A DNA stretch of 64,000 nt from Tropicimonas sp047971885 (GCF_047971885.1 NZ_JBKEAE010000183.1:11444-75443); one strand, 5' to 3'. Positions 8,417-18,363 are shown, counted from the first letter of the stretch. Notes: generated by a model from the letters alone, not told the origin. Numbers and translations are program-made.

Positions 8417-9145
8417 TCAGGCGGCCAGTTGCAGCAGGCCGGCGCCGATTCCCTTGACCGCCGCCGTCGTTCTGTCATTCACATCCAGTTTGCGGAAAAT
8501 CCGTCGCACATGTGTATCGACGGTATGCACCGAGATGCCCAGGATATCCGCGATCACCGAGTTGGATTTGCCCTTGGCGATCCAGGCCAGAACCTCGCAT
8601 TCGCGCCGGGTCAGGTCGAAGCCGTTCACCGGATCGGGCGGCACCAGCCTGCAATAGCGCAAATGGCCGAGTTGCGCCGCAAGCTGAAGCTCCCTGAGCC
8701 TGCATCGCTCCAGTTCCGGGGCGTCGTCGCCGAACCCGAGGTTGACGGTTCCGTTCCGGCTGTCGGGGCCGAAGACCTGAATGACCAGCCCCTTGCCGGG
8801 CACCAGCGCCCGCACGTATTCGAGGTAGTCGATATCATCCCGTGAAAGCTCGGAAAGCCGCGTTGCCTCGGTCCAGTAGAAGGGTTCGGTCGTATGAAGC
8901 GCCCTCTCGATGATGGGGTTGTCGCGGAAATGCGGGTTGGCGAGTATCTGATCGACGATATCTCTGTCGAGCCCGTGGAAATAGACCTGCGGCGGTTCCT
9001 CGGCCGAGGGTTCGCCGATCACGTGGCGATAGCTGACGATGCGGGCGCCGGCCGACCTGAAATACCCGACCATTACCGCCCACAGCGTATCAAGATCGCG
9101 CGCGGTTGCGACCGTCCTGATGAGGGTGGGCAATCCGGTGTTCAT
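8417..9145 (-). CDS. LuxR-family transcriptional regulator with autoinducer-binding-type N domain
   Basis: A 242-residue regulator. Residues about 10–165 resemble the acyl-homoserine-lactone-binding domain: the Asp-Pro pair appears as DNPII near residue 76 and the later Trp as PFYW near 90. Residues about 175–235 form a LuxR-type helix-turn-helix (LTRRECEVLAWIAKGKSNSVIADILG, then VDTHVRRIFRKLDV). No luxI-type synthase is nearby, so it is a solo receptor. The early Trp/Tyr positions of canonical AHL binders are not clearly conserved, so its ligand is uncertain. It is convergent with the TonB receptor gene. The ATG follows a GGAGAGG site. Confidence 0.88.
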   Translation of the reverse strand: MNTGLPTLIRTVATARDLDTLWAVMVGYFRSAGARIVSYRHVIGEPSAEEPPQVYFHGLDRDIVDQILANPHFRDNPIIERALHTTEPFYWTEATRLSELSRDDIDYLEYVRALVPGKGLVIQVFGPDSRNGTVNLGFGDDAPELERCRLRELQLAAQLGHLRYCRLVPPDPVNGFDLTRRECEVLAWIAKGKSNSVIADILGISVHTVDTHVRRIFRKLDVNDRTTAAVKGIGAGLLQLAA

Positions 9146-9172
9146 CTGCCTCTCCGTCCGACTCGGTCAAGC

Positions 9173-9766
9173 CTAGCACGAAAGGAGCGCCTGGCCATCC
9201 GGTTCGGCCGGTGGATCCAGAACGGTCTGACATCCGTCTTCCACGCGGTACACGACACCCTGTCGGTCCTCGATCGTGCCTATGGAAGCGGGCGCAAGCC
9301 CGGTCAGTTGTGCCCGCAACACCTGCGAGGTGACCCCGTGTGTCACCACGACAGCCGGGCCGGAAAGGTCGGACAGGAACGCCGAAACGCGGCGCCAGAT
9401 ATCGTCGAGCGTCTCGCCACCGGGGGCGGAGAACTTCCATGTCACCGCGTCGGTTCCGTGGAATGCCTGTGGATGGCGCGCCCGGATTTCGGCCATGGTC
9501 AGCCCCTGCCAGGCGCCCATGCCGACCTCGTTCAGGCGCGCGTCGCGGATCGGGCTGCGCCCAGGCAAGGCCAGTTCCGCAGTTGCTTTCGCGCGCCCCA
9601 GCGGCGAGCAGAAAAGCGGCAGGCCGGCCGCCCCGACACGGCGCAGGACAGCGCCCTGCGCCCGCGCCTGTGCCGCACCCCGCCGCGTCAGCGGGGAATC
9701 GAGATGGCCCTGCATCCGGCCCTGCCGGTTCCACTCGGTCTCTCCATGACGCAGGATCAGCAGCAT
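9173..9766 (-). CDS. Histidine phosphatase family protein
   Basis: A 197-residue phosphoglycerate-mutase-like phosphatase. The catalytic RHG motif is at residues 6–8 (LILRHGETEWNRQGRMQG), the second catalytic His lies in VVVTHGVTSQ near 145, and the conserved Glu is in RLNEVGMGAWQG. Enzymes of this branch remove phosphate from sugar phosphates, nucleotides or cobalamin intermediates, so the substrate is open. It is cytosolic. It sits 27 bases from both the GST stop and the LuxR gene on the same strand, so it may share their transcript. Confidence 0.9.
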   Translation of the reverse strand: MLLILRHGETEWNRQGRMQGHLDSPLTRRGAAQARAQGAVLRRVGAAGLPLFCSPLGRAKATAELALPGRSPIRDARLNEVGMGAWQGLTMAEIRARHPQAFHGTDAVTWKFSAPGGETLDDIWRRVSAFLSDLSGPAVVVTHGVTSQVLRAQLTGLAPASIGTIEDRQGVVYRVEDGCQTVLDPPAEPDGQALLSC

Positions 9767-9793
9767 CGGCCTGTCATCCGCGTTCCGGGCAGT

Positions 9794-10513
9794 TCACTCA
9801 CCCGCCCAGACCGTGACTACCTTTCGCAGCGATTCCTCGATCTGTCCGCCGCAATAGGCATCGCCCCAGCGCGCATCACAGCTTTTGCGCATCGCGGCGA
9901 TTTCCGGCAGGCTTGCGATGCGCCGGCTCAGCGCGGCGACGGCGGGGGCGCTGCGTTCCAGCAAGGGCCCGAGCGGCGGCAGCTTGTCCGTCATGGTGAA
10001 CCAAAGGGCGGCGGTTGCCAGATCGGCGAGCGAGGGCGCGTGCGAGCCCAGCATGTGGCCCGCCGTTTCGCTCAGCCCGTGGCGGCGGCCGGTCTCCTCG
10101 AATATCGCCATCCAGCGCGGCAGCCGGCCGGCGGCAAATTCATTCCACCCTTCCTGTGTCCACATTGCGCGCCCGCAATTGCAGGTGATTTCCTCAAGCA
10201 CATCGCTGGCATCGCCGATGATCTTGTGCACCAGGGCGTCGGCTGCCGGCGCGCCTGGAAACAGCCCGTGTTGCCGCCCGAGATAGCCGAGGATGGCGGG
10301 AAGCTGACTGAGCCACAGATCGCCCGCGTGGTGATGCAGCAATGGTGGTGCCATGAACGGAACGGGTTGCCGGGCGGCGGGCTGATCCTTGAGCGCCAGC
10401 ATCTCCGCCACCGGCGGTTCGTCCCAGGTCTGGCGGCAGTGGACCAGAAGATAGCGAACGAAATGGCCGCGGAACGGGATCGGCCAGTAGTAGAGCGTGT
10501 AATCTGTCGGCAT
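9794..10513 (-). CDS. Glutathione S-transferase family protein
   Basis: A 239-residue protein with a thioredoxin-like amino domain (LYYWPIPFRGHFVRYLLVH, cis-Pro region near MAPPLL) and a helical carboxy domain (about 90–230). This is the arrangement of cytosolic glutathione S-transferases, which conjugate or reduce substrates with glutathione. The amino-terminal active-site residue (Tyr/Ser/Cys) is not obvious, so activity on a specific substrate is not claimed. It lies between an aldehyde dehydrogenase and a histidine phosphatase gene on the same strand. Confidence 0.85.
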   Translation of the reverse strand: MPTDYTLYYWPIPFRGHFVRYLLVHCRQTWDEPPVAEMLALKDQPAARQPVPFMAPPLLHHHAGDLWLSQLPAILGYLGRQHGLFPGAPAADALVHKIIGDASDVLEEITCNCGRAMWTQEGWNEFAAGRLPRWMAIFEETGRRHGLSETAGHMLGSHAPSLADLATAALWFTMTDKLPPLGPLLERSAPAVAALSRRIASLPEIAAMRKSCDARWGDAYCGGQIEESLRKVVTVWAGE

Positions 10514-10547
10514 TGCCGCCTCCCTTGCGCTGATTGCCGGCGATGGC

Positions 10548-12002
10548 CTAGCGGCGGCGGATCGCGATATTCTTGGTCTGCACGTAGTTCAGCAGTGCTT
10601 CGCGCCCTTTTTCCCGGCCATAGCCCGATTTTCCCCAGCCGCCGAACGGCGTTTCGACCCCGCCCGCGTACCATTCGTTGACAAAGACCTGACCGGCGCG
10701 CAGCCGTTTCGCCGCCGCCGTTGCCCGGTCCAGATCGCTGGTGAAAACCCCGCCGACTAGCCCGTATTGCGTAGCGTTGGCGATCTCGATCGCCTCGTCG
10801 TCGTCGCGGAAACCGAGCACCGACAGCACGGGGCCGAAAATCTCGGTCCGGGCGATCTTCATCTCCTGCGTGACCTCGGTCAGCATGGTGGGCTGGTAGA
10901 AGGCGCCGATGTGATCCTTTGGCCGGCGTCCGCCGGTGGCCAGGTTGGCGCCGTCGGAAATGGCCTCGGTCACCATCAGTTCTACCCGGTCGCGCTGCAA
11001 TTCGCCGACCATCGCCCCCATGTTGGCGCCGAATTCCGCCCGGTCGATCCCCGGCCCGACCGAGAGCGATTCCGCCATTTCGGCGATACGGTCGACCAGT
11101 TCGTCATGGCAGCTTTCGTGCACGATCACGCGCGACATGGCCGAGCAGACCTGCCCGGCATTGAGGAAAATCCCCCAGCGGACATCGTCGACAAAGGCGT
11201 CGAGATCGGCATCCTCGTGCACGATGGCCGCCGATTTCCCCCCCAGTTCGAGCACGCAGGGCACGATGTTGAGCGCCGCCGCCTTGGCGACCGAAACCCC
11301 GGTCGGCACCGAGCCGGTAAAGACGATCTGGTTCACATCCGGATGCCCGGCCAGCGCGGCGCCGGCCTCGCGCCCGTAGCCGCACAGGATGTTGAGCGCG
11401 CCGGTCGGCAGCCCGGCGGCCTCGGCGGCGCGGCCCAGCCAGGCGCTGCTGAGCGGGGTAAGCTCGGCCGATTTGACCACACAGGCATTGCCCATCGCCA
11501 GTGCCGGCGCAAGCGAACGCGCGGCCAGTTCCAGCGGAAAGTTCCATGGAATGATCTGCGCCGAAACCCCGTGCGGTTCGTGGACGGTAAAGTCGAAATA
11601 CCTTCCCCCCAGGGGAATGGAACGCCCCTCGACCGCTTCGGCCTGATTGGCGAAATACTCGAAATAGCGGGCTGCCCCGTGAACCTCGACCCGGGATTCC
11701 CACAGCGGCTTGCCCTGTTCCAGCGTCAGGACAGGTGCGATTTCGTCTGCATGATCAAGAAGATGGCGGCCCATCGCGCGCAGTATCCGGCTGCGGTCGA
11801 CCGGGTGGAGGTCGCGCAGTTCGCCCGACAGGTGCACCTGTCTTGCGGCTTGCACGGCATGATCGATATCGGTCGCATCGGCAAGCGCATGTTCGGCCAG
11901 AACCTCGCCGGTCGCCGGGTTCGTCACCGCGATCCGGCCGGCGCCACCGTCGACCCATTCCCCGTCTATATAGTTCTGCCAGAACTCGTTGATCTCAGTC
12001 AT
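10548..12002 (-). CDS. Aldehyde dehydrogenase family protein
   Basis: A 484-residue NAD(P)+-dependent aldehyde dehydrogenase. The general-base Glu is in VLELGGKSAAIV and the nucleophilic Cys in NAGQVCSAMSRV. The oxyanion Asn is in IPWNFP, and the carboxy motif EIFGPVLSV is present. The ATG at 12002 (MTEINEFWQNYIDGEWV) is preferred over an upstream in-frame start because it matches the usual beginning of the family. The closest subgroups include betaine/aminoaldehyde and aromatic aldehyde dehydrogenases, which cannot be told apart here. The gene is 34 bases upstream of the GST gene. Confidence 0.93.
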   Translation of the reverse strand: MTEINEFWQNYIDGEWVDGGAGRIAVTNPATGEVLAEHALADATDIDHAVQAARQVHLSGELRDLHPVDRSRILRAMGRHLLDHADEIAPVLTLEQGKPLWESRVEVHGAARYFEYFANQAEAVEGRSIPLGGRYFDFTVHEPHGVSAQIIPWNFPLELAARSLAPALAMGNACVVKSAELTPLSSAWLGRAAEAAGLPTGALNILCGYGREAGAALAGHPDVNQIVFTGSVPTGVSVAKAAALNIVPCVLELGGKSAAIVHEDADLDAFVDDVRWGIFLNAGQVCSAMSRVIVHESCHDELVDRIAEMAESLSVGPGIDRAEFGANMGAMVGELQRDRVELMVTEAISDGANLATGGRRPKDHIGAFYQPTMLTEVTQEMKIARTEIFGPVLSVLGFRDDDEAIEIANATQYGLVGGVFTSDLDRATAAAKRLRAGQVFVNEWYAGGVETPFGGWGKSGYGREKGREALLNYVQTKNIAIRRR

Positions 12003-12164
12003 CGCGTCTGCATCCCGCCCGTCCGTTGACGCACATCTCATAAGCCGTTTTGATGAGACCGAATGCAATATCTTCGATGCGGCGCGAACCGGTCCGGGCG
12101 TGGCCGCGGCACAAAAAAGGACCGCCGAAGCGATCCCTGAGAATTGCGCCGAAAATAAGCTTTC

Positions 12165-12239
12165 TGGAGCGGGCGATGAGATTCGAACTCACGACCCTTA
12201 CCTTGGCAAGGTAATGCTCTACCCCTGAGCTACGCCCGC
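12165..12239 (-). tRNA. tRNA-Gly(GCC)
   Basis: Read on the minus strand, the acceptor stem GCGGGCG/CGCCCGC, a D arm with AGCTCAGGGGTAGAGC, anticodon stem TTACC/GGTAA with loop TTGCCAA (anticodon GCC), a T arm with GTTCGAATC, discriminator T and an encoded CCA are all present. It lies between pyc and the aldehyde dehydrogenase gene on the same strand. Confidence 0.97.
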
Positions 12240-12284
12240 ATCCGGAAGTGAGCGGGATTTAACGACCCGTGCCGGCGGCTTCAA

Positions 12285-12315
12285 GGGGAAAATCCGGCGC
12301 ATGCGAATTTTCCCC
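12285..12315 (-). terminator. Hairpin downstream of pyc
   Basis: A 9-bp perfect stem (GGGGAAAAT / ATTTTCCCC) lies 42 bases after the pyc stop, before tRNA-Gly. There is no U-run after it, so efficient intrinsic termination is uncertain. Confidence 0.4.
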
Positions 12316-12356
12316 GTCCGGGCGGCGCCCCGTTGCCAGGGAAGGGCCAAAGGGGA

Positions 12357-15300
12357 TCACTCGAACTCGATCAGCAGATCCTTGGCGTCCACCTGTTCGC
12401 CGGGATGGACATGAACCGCCCTGACCACGCCATCGGAATCCGCATGGATGCCGGTTTCCATCTTCATCGCCTCGATGGTGACCATCAGGTCGCCGACCGA
12501 AACCTTCTGTCCGACATGCACACCGAGCGAGGCGATGACGCCGGGCATCGGGGCGCCGACCTGTCGCGGGTCGCCCACGGTAACCTTGGTGCGGGCCGGT
12601 ATGGCGCTTTTTACCTTGCGGTCGGGCACGCGGATGGTGCGTGGCTCTCCGTTCAGTTCGAAGAAAACCTTGGCCTCGCCTTCCTCGTTGGTTTCCGAGA
12701 CCGCCTGCATGCTGATTTCCAGCGTCTTGCCCGGCCCGATGGCCGGGGTGATCTGCTCGCTCGGCTCCATTCCATAAAAGAAAGTATGTGTCGGCAGTAC
12801 CCGCACCGGCCCGTATTCCTCGTTGCGGCGCAGGTAGGCGGTGAAGACCTTGGGATACATCAGGTAGCCGTTCAGATCCTCGTCGTCGATCTCGCGGTTG
12901 TCGAACTCGGCCGAGAGCCCGGCGCGCGCCGCTTCCAGATCGACATCGTCGACCAGAGAGCCGGGGCGCACCGTGATCGGGGTTTCGCCCTTCAGGATCC
13001 TGGCCTGAAGCGCCGGCGGCCATCCACCCGGCGGCTGGCCGAGGCTGCCGCGCATCATGTCGACGACCGAATCGGGAAAGGCCACGTCGCGCGCGGGGTC
13101 TTCGACCTCGGTGCGGGTCAGGCCCTGGCTGACCATCATCAGGGCCATGTCGCCCACCACCTTGGACGATGGGGTGACCTTCACGATGTCGCCGAACATC
13201 TGGTTCGCCTCGGCATAGGCATGGGCGACCTCGTGCCAGCGCTCCTCGAGCCCGACGCTGCGCGCCTGCGCCTTGAGGTTGGTGAACTGTCCGCCGGGCA
13301 TCTCGTGCAGGTAGACCTCGGAGGCCGGGGCCTGCATGCCGCTCTCGAAGGCGACGTACTGGGCGCGGACGGCTTCGAAATAGTTCGAGATCCGGCGCAC
13401 TTCCTCGATGTCGAGCCCGGTATCGCGTTCGTCATGCGCCAGCGCCTCGACAATCGTGCCGAGCGTCGCCTGACTGGTGCCGCCCGAAAAGGAATCCATC
13501 GCGCAGTCGACGGCATCGACCCCCGCCTCGGAGGCGGCGAGGATCGTGGCGCAGGAAATGCCGGCGGTATCGTGGGTGTGCAGGTGCACCGGCAGGCCGA
13601 TCTCTTGCTTGAGCGCCCTGACCAGAACCCGCGCCGCAGCCGGTTTCAGCAGCCCGGCCATGTCCTTGAGGCCGAGGATATGGGCGCCCGCATCCTTAAG
13701 TTCCCGCGCCATCCCGACGTAATAACGCAGATCGTATTTCGCGCGCTCGGTGTTCTGGATATCGCCGGTGTAGCAGACCGTGCCTTCCAGAACCTTGCCC
13801 TGCTCCAGCACCGCGTCCATTGCCACGCGCATGTTCTCGACCCAGTTCAGGCTGTCGAAGACGCGGAACAGGTCGACACCCGAATCCGCCGCCTGCCCGA
13901 CGAAGAAGCGCACCACGTTGTCGGGGTAGTTGGTGTATCCGACGCCGTTCGCCCCGCGCAGCAGCATCTGCGTCATCAGGTTGGGCATCGTTTGGCGCAG
14001 TTCGCGCAACCGCTGCCACGGGCACTCCTGAAGGAAGCGATAGGCCACGTCGAAGGTGGCGCCACCCCAGCATTCGACGCTGAAAAGCTGCGGCAGGTTG
14101 GCGGCATAGGCCGGGGCGACGCGGATCATGTCGATCGAACGCATCCGTGTCGCCAGAAGGCTCTGATGGCCATCGCGCATCGTGGTGTCGGTGATCAGCA
14201 GGCGTTTCTGTCCGGTCATCCAGTCGGCAACGGCCTGCGGCCCGAATTCTTCGAGGATATTACGCGTTCCCGGCTGCGGAGAATGCGTTTTCGGCGCCGG
14301 CGGCACCGGTTCGCGCGCCTCGGCCGGCGGTCTGGGGCGCCCGGCGACATCGGGGTGCCCGTTGACCGTGATATCGGCGATATAGCGCAAAAGCTTGGTC
14401 GCCCGGTCCTTGCGGCGCGGGAAATGGAACAGCTCCGGCGTCTCGTCAATGAACTTGGTATGATAGTCGTTGCCGAGGAACTTCGGATGGGCCAGCAGGG
14501 TTTCGACGAACTGGATATTCGTCGCCACGCCGCGCACGCGGAATTCGCGCAGGGTGCGGGTCATGCGGGCGATCGCGTCCTCGGGGGTGGGCGCCCAGAT
14601 GGTCAGCTTGGCCAGCAGCGAATCGTAATGGCGGGTGATGACGGCGCCGGTATAGGCGGTGCCGCCATCGAGCCGGACCCCCATGCCGGCCGGGCTGCGA
14701 TAGCCGGTGATGCGGCCGTAATCGGGGATGAAGTTGTTGCGCGGATCCTCGGTGGTGATCCGGCATTGCATGGCGTGGCCATCGAGCGTGACGTCGTATT
14801 GCGAGGCGATGCCGGTGGCCTCGGTCAGGCTCTTGCCCTCGGTGATCAGGATCTGGGCGCGGACGATATCGATGCCGGTCACTTCCTCGGTCACCGTATG
14901 CTCGACCTGGATGCGCGGATTGACCTCGATGAAATAGAACTCGCCCGTTTCCATATCCATCAGGAACTCGACCGTGCCGGCGCATTGATAGCCGACATGC
15001 TCGCAGATGCGCTTGCCCAGATTGCACAGTTTCTCGCGCTGCGCGGCGGAGAGATAGGGCGCCGGCGCGCGCTCGACGACCTTCTGGGAACGGCGCTGCA
15101 CCGAGCAGTCGCGCTCCCACAGGTGATAGATCCGCCCCTGCCGGTCGCCCAGTATCTGGACCTCGACATGGCGGGCGCGGGTGATCATCTTCTCCAGAAA
15201 GCCCTCGCCATTGCCAAAGGCGGCCTCGGCCTCGCGGCGGCCCTCCAGCACCTTGTCGACCAGTTCGGCCTCCGACAGGATCGGGCGCATGCCGCGCCCG

Positions 15301-15800
15301 CCGCCGCCCCAGCTTGCCTTGAGCATCAAGGGATAGCCGATTTCGGCGGCCTGGCGCTTCACGTCCTCCAGGTCGTCGCCCAGAACCTCGGTTGCCGGGA
15401 TGACCGGCACGCCGGCCTCGATGGCCACCCTGCGGGCGCTGGCCTTGTCGCCAAGCTGGCGCATGGTCTGCGCCAGCGGGCCGATGAAGGCGATGCCCGC
15501 TGCCGCGCAGGCGTCGACGAAATCGGGGTTTTCCGACAGCAGCCCGTAGCCCGGATGGATCGCATCCGCGCCGCAGTCCCTGGCGACACGGATAATCTCG
15601 TCGATCGACAGATAGGCCTGAACCGGGCCAAGCCCCTTGCCGATCCGGTAAGCCTCGTCCGCCTTGAACCGGTGCAGCGAGAGCTTGTCCTCCTCGGCAT
15701 AGACGGCGACGGTCCGTTTGCGCAGTTCGGCGGCGGCGCGCATCACGCGGATGGCGATCTCGCCGCGATTGGCGACGAGGATTTTCCTGAATTCCGGCAT
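12357..15800 (-). CDS. pyc: Pyruvate carboxylase
   Basis: A 1147-residue biotin enzyme that carboxylates pyruvate to oxaloacetate, replenishing the TCA cycle; a cytosolic tetramer. The order is biotin carboxylase (about 1–460; ILVANRGEIAIRV at the start, the Gly-rich ATP-grasp loop SWGGGGRGMR, EVNPRIQVEHTVTE), carboxyltransferase (about 540–810; DTTMRDGHQSLLATRMR near the start, HTHDTAG later), a connecting domain, and a carboxy-terminal biotinyl domain with the biotin Lys in EAMKMETG. Length is normal for single-chain pyruvate carboxylase. The ATG at 15800 (MPEFRKILVANRGE) is the family start. Confidence 0.97.
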   Translation of the reverse strand: MPEFRKILVANRGEIAIRVMRAAAELRKRTVAVYAEEDKLSLHRFKADEAYRIGKGLGPVQAYLSIDEIIRVARDCGADAIHPGYGLLSENPDFVDACAAAGIAFIGPLAQTMRQLGDKASARRVAIEAGVPVIPATEVLGDDLEDVKRQAAEIGYPLMLKASWGGGGRGMRPILSEAELVDKVLEGRREAEAAFGNGEGFLEKMITRARHVEVQILGDRQGRIYHLWERDCSVQRRSQKVVERAPAPYLSAAQREKLCNLGKRICEHVGYQCAGTVEFLMDMETGEFYFIEVNPRIQVEHTVTEEVTGIDIVRAQILITEGKSLTEATGIASQYDVTLDGHAMQCRITTEDPRNNFIPDYGRITGYRSPAGMGVRLDGGTAYTGAVITRHYDSLLAKLTIWAPTPEDAIARMTRTLREFRVRGVATNIQFVETLLAHPKFLGNDYHTKFIDETPELFHFPRRKDRATKLLRYIADITVNGHPDVAGRPRPPAEAREPVPPAPKTHSPQPGTRNILEEFGPQAVADWMTGQKRLLITDTTMRDGHQSLLATRMRSIDMIRVAPAYAANLPQLFSVECWGGATFDVAYRFLQECPWQRLRELRQTMPNLMTQMLLRGANGVGYTNYPDNVVRFFVGQAADSGVDLFRVFDSLNWVENMRVAMDAVLEQGKVLEGTVCYTGDIQNTERAKYDLRYYVGMARELKDAGAHILGLKDMAGLLKPAAARVLVRALKQEIGLPVHLHTHDTAGISCATILAASEAGVDAVDCAMDSFSGGTSQATLGTIVEALAHDERDTGLDIEEVRRISNYFEAVRAQYVAFESGMQAPASEVYLHEMPGGQFTNLKAQARSVGLEERWHEVAHAYAEANQMFGDIVKVTPSSKVVGDMALMMVSQGLTRTEVEDPARDVAFPDSVVDMMRGSLGQPPGGWPPALQARILKGETPITVRPGSLVDDVDLEAARAGLSAEFDNREIDDEDLNGYLMYPKVFTAYLRRNEEYGPVRVLPTHTFFYGMEPSEQITPAIGPGKTLEISMQAVSETNEEGEAKVFFELNGEPRTIRVPDRKVKSAIPARTKVTVGDPRQVGAPMPGVIASLGVHVGQKVSVGDLMVTIEAMKMETGIHADSDGVVRAVHVHPGEQVDAKDLLIEFE

Positions 15801-15928
15801 CTGGGGCTCCCTTCGGGCGTCGCGAGAGGTGTACGGCCCTTTCGGGGCATGAACAACACTCTTGGCCGCTTGCGAACAATTGTAGAACGCATCTTTTCTC
15901 CCCGCGACGCATCCACTAGATTGCACGC

Positions 15929-18292
15929 ATGTCAGGCTTTGATGAAACCGATGCCTTCGCGGCTGCCGTCCCGCTCTCGCAACGCGCAATGGCGGCGCGC
16001 ACCGCCCCCTATCTGGACGGGCTCAACCCGGCGCAGCGCGAGGCGGTCGAGGCGCTCGACGGGCCGGTGCTGATGCTGGCGGGTGCCGGTACGGGCAAGA
16101 CCCGGGCGCTGACCACCCGCATCGCGCATCTGCTTCATACCGGCAGGGCGCAACCGAACGGGATCCTGGCTGTCACCTTCACCAACAAGGCCGCCCGCGA
16201 GATGAAGGAGCGGGTGGCGAAGCTGCTTGGTCACGCGGTCGAGGGCATGCCGTGGCTCGGCACCTTCCATGCCATCTGCGTCAGGCTGCTCAGGCGCCAC
16301 GCGGAACTGGTCGATCTGAAGCCAAATTTCACCATTCTCGATACGGACGATCAACTCCGGTTGCTCCGGCAGCTTGTGATATCAGCCAATATCGACGAGA
16401 AGCGCTGGCCGCCGCGCCAGCTTGCCGGAATCATCGACAACTGGAAAAACCGGGCCTGGACGCCGGAAAACGTGCCGGCGGCCGAGGCGGGCGCGTTCGA
16501 CCACAAGGCGCTTGGCCTTTATTCGGAGTATCAGGCGCGGCTGCGCACGCTGAACGCGGCCGATTTCGGCGATCTGCTGTTGCATGTCGTCACGATATTC
16601 CAGCGGCACGAGGATGTGCTGGCCCGGTACCGCCACCGGTTCGGCTATATTCTGGTCGACGAATATCAGGACACCAACGTCGCGCAGTATCTGTGGCTGC
16701 GCCTGCTGGCCGGCGGACACCGCAACATCTGCTGTGTCGGCGACGACGATCAGTCAATCTATGACTGGCGCGGGGCAGAGGTGGGCAACATCCTGCGGTT
16801 TGAGAAGGATTTTCCGGGCGCGCGTGTGATCCGGCTCGAACAGAACTATCGCTCGACCCCGCATATCCTCGCCGCAGCCTCGGGTGTGATCGCCGCCAAC
16901 AAGGGCCGGCTCGGCAAGACGCTCTGGACCGAGACGGAGGAGGGCGAGAAGGTTCGCCTGATCGGCCATTGGGACGGCGAGGAGGAGGCGCGCTGGATCG
17001 GCGAGGAACTTGAGGCGATGGGGCAGGGAACCCGCGGCATGCGCCCCCTCGGGCTCGAGGATTGCGCAATCCTGGTGCGCGCCAGCCACCAGATGCGCGC
17101 CTTCGAGGACCGGTTCCTGACCATCGGCCTGCCCTATCGGGTGGTCGGCGGGCCGCGGTTTTACGAACGGCTGGAGATTCGCGATGCGATGGCCTATTTC
17201 CGCCTCGCCGTCAGTCCCGATGACGATCTGGCGTTCGAGCGCATCGTCAACACCCCCAGACGGGGGCTTGGCGACAAGGCGCAGCAGAAAATCCAGATGG
17301 CGGCGCGGGCGAACGGCGTAGGCCTTGTCGACGGTGCGCGGATCCTGCTGGCGGCGAAGGGGCTGGGCGGCAAGGGTGCGGGCGAACTGTCGCATCTGAT
17401 CGCCGGCATCGACCGCTGGTCGGCGCTGGCGCGCGACCCGGCGGTCAGCCATGTCGAGCTTGCCGAGCAGATCCTCGACGAATCCGGCTATACAGCGTTC
17501 TGGCAGAACGAAAAGACGCCCGAGGCGCCGGGGCGGCTCGAAAACCTCAAGGAACTGGTCAAGGCGCTGGAGAGCTTCGACAATCTTCAGGGGTTTCTCG
17601 AACATGTCGCCCTGATCATGGACAACGACACCGAGGATGCCGAGGAAAAGGTCACCCTGATGACGCTGCACGGCGCCAAGGGGCTGGAGTTTCCCGCCGT
17701 TTTCCTGCCCGGCTGGGAGGACGGGCTGTTCCCCAGCCAGCGCGCGATGGACGAGACCGGGCTCAGGGGGCTCGAGGAAGAGCGGCGCCTGGCCTATGTC
17801 GGCATCACCCGTGCCGAGGCGTTGTGCACTATTTCGTTCGCCGCCAACCGGCGGATTTATGGCCAGTGGCAATCGGCGCTGCCGTCGCGGTTCATCGACG
17901 AGTTGCCACAAGAGCACGTCGAGGTGCTGACCCCGCCGGGGCTTTATGGTGGCGGTTTCGGCGCAGCGGGCATGGCGCCGCAACAATCCGGCCTTCACGA
18001 CAGGGCGGGACGGGCGGATGTCTATAACTCGCCGGGCTGGAAACGGATGCAGGCCCGCCGAGACCAGCGCGGAACGAGCCAGCCGAGGGAAGGCCGGAAT
18101 GTGGTGATCGACCTTGACGCGGTATCGGCCTTTGCCCGGGGCGACAGGGTTTTCCACCAGAAATTCGGCTATGGCGCGGTGGTCGCGATCGAAGGGGACA
18201 AACTCGAGATCGCGTTCGACAAGGCCGGAACCAAGAATGTCGTGGCGAAATTTGTCGTGCCGGCGGCCTCTGCCGACGATGTGCCCTTTTGA
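15929..18292 (+). CDS. uvrD: UvrD/PcrA-type ATP-dependent DNA helicase
   Basis: A 787-residue superfamily 1A helicase that unwinds DNA 3' to 5' in nucleotide-excision and mismatch repair and at stalled forks. Visible motifs: Q-motif region LNPAQREAVEAL (about 30–45), Walker A AGAGTGKT (about 51), the Ia segment VTFTNKAAREM, Walker B VDEYQDTN (about 245), motif III GDDDQSIYDWRGA, motif IV LEQNYRS, and TLHGAKGLEF and VGITRAE in the second half. The carboxy-terminal about 45 residues (VFHQKFGYGAVVAIEG) form the small Tudor-like domain found in PcrA/UvrD. It is divergent from pyc over a 128-base gap. Confidence 0.95.
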   Translation: MSGFDETDAFAAAVPLSQRAMAARTAPYLDGLNPAQREAVEALDGPVLMLAGAGTGKTRALTTRIAHLLHTGRAQPNGILAVTFTNKAAREMKERVAKLLGHAVEGMPWLGTFHAICVRLLRRHAELVDLKPNFTILDTDDQLRLLRQLVISANIDEKRWPPRQLAGIIDNWKNRAWTPENVPAAEAGAFDHKALGLYSEYQARLRTLNAADFGDLLLHVVTIFQRHEDVLARYRHRFGYILVDEYQDTNVAQYLWLRLLAGGHRNICCVGDDDQSIYDWRGAEVGNILRFEKDFPGARVIRLEQNYRSTPHILAAASGVIAANKGRLGKTLWTETEEGEKVRLIGHWDGEEEARWIGEELEAMGQGTRGMRPLGLEDCAILVRASHQMRAFEDRFLTIGLPYRVVGGPRFYERLEIRDAMAYFRLAVSPDDDLAFERIVNTPRRGLGDKAQQKIQMAARANGVGLVDGARILLAAKGLGGKGAGELSHLIAGIDRWSALARDPAVSHVELAEQILDESGYTAFWQNEKTPEAPGRLENLKELVKALESFDNLQGFLEHVALIMDNDTEDAEEKVTLMTLHGAKGLEFPAVFLPGWEDGLFPSQRAMDETGLRGLEEERRLAYVGITRAEALCTISFAANRRIYGQWQSALPSRFIDELPQEHVEVLTPPGLYGGGFGAAGMAPQQSGLHDRAGRADVYNSPGWKRMQARRDQRGTSQPREGRNVVIDLDAVSAFARGDRVFHQKFGYGAVVAIEGDKLEIAFDKAGTKNVVAKFVVPAASADDVPF

Positions 18293-18363
18293 CCTGCGAC
18301 ACTTTGTGTGCCATCAATCGTCTGTGACCGGCGGGTGGGTCGGGTGAGTCGCGGAGTGGTTGC

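Noticed and set aside
12333..16073. A 1246-codon open frame on the plus strand opposite pyruvate carboxylase
   Set aside because: It is the mirror of the pyc coding frame in a GC-rich genome; its translation has no family resemblance, while pyc is complete with a biotin site.
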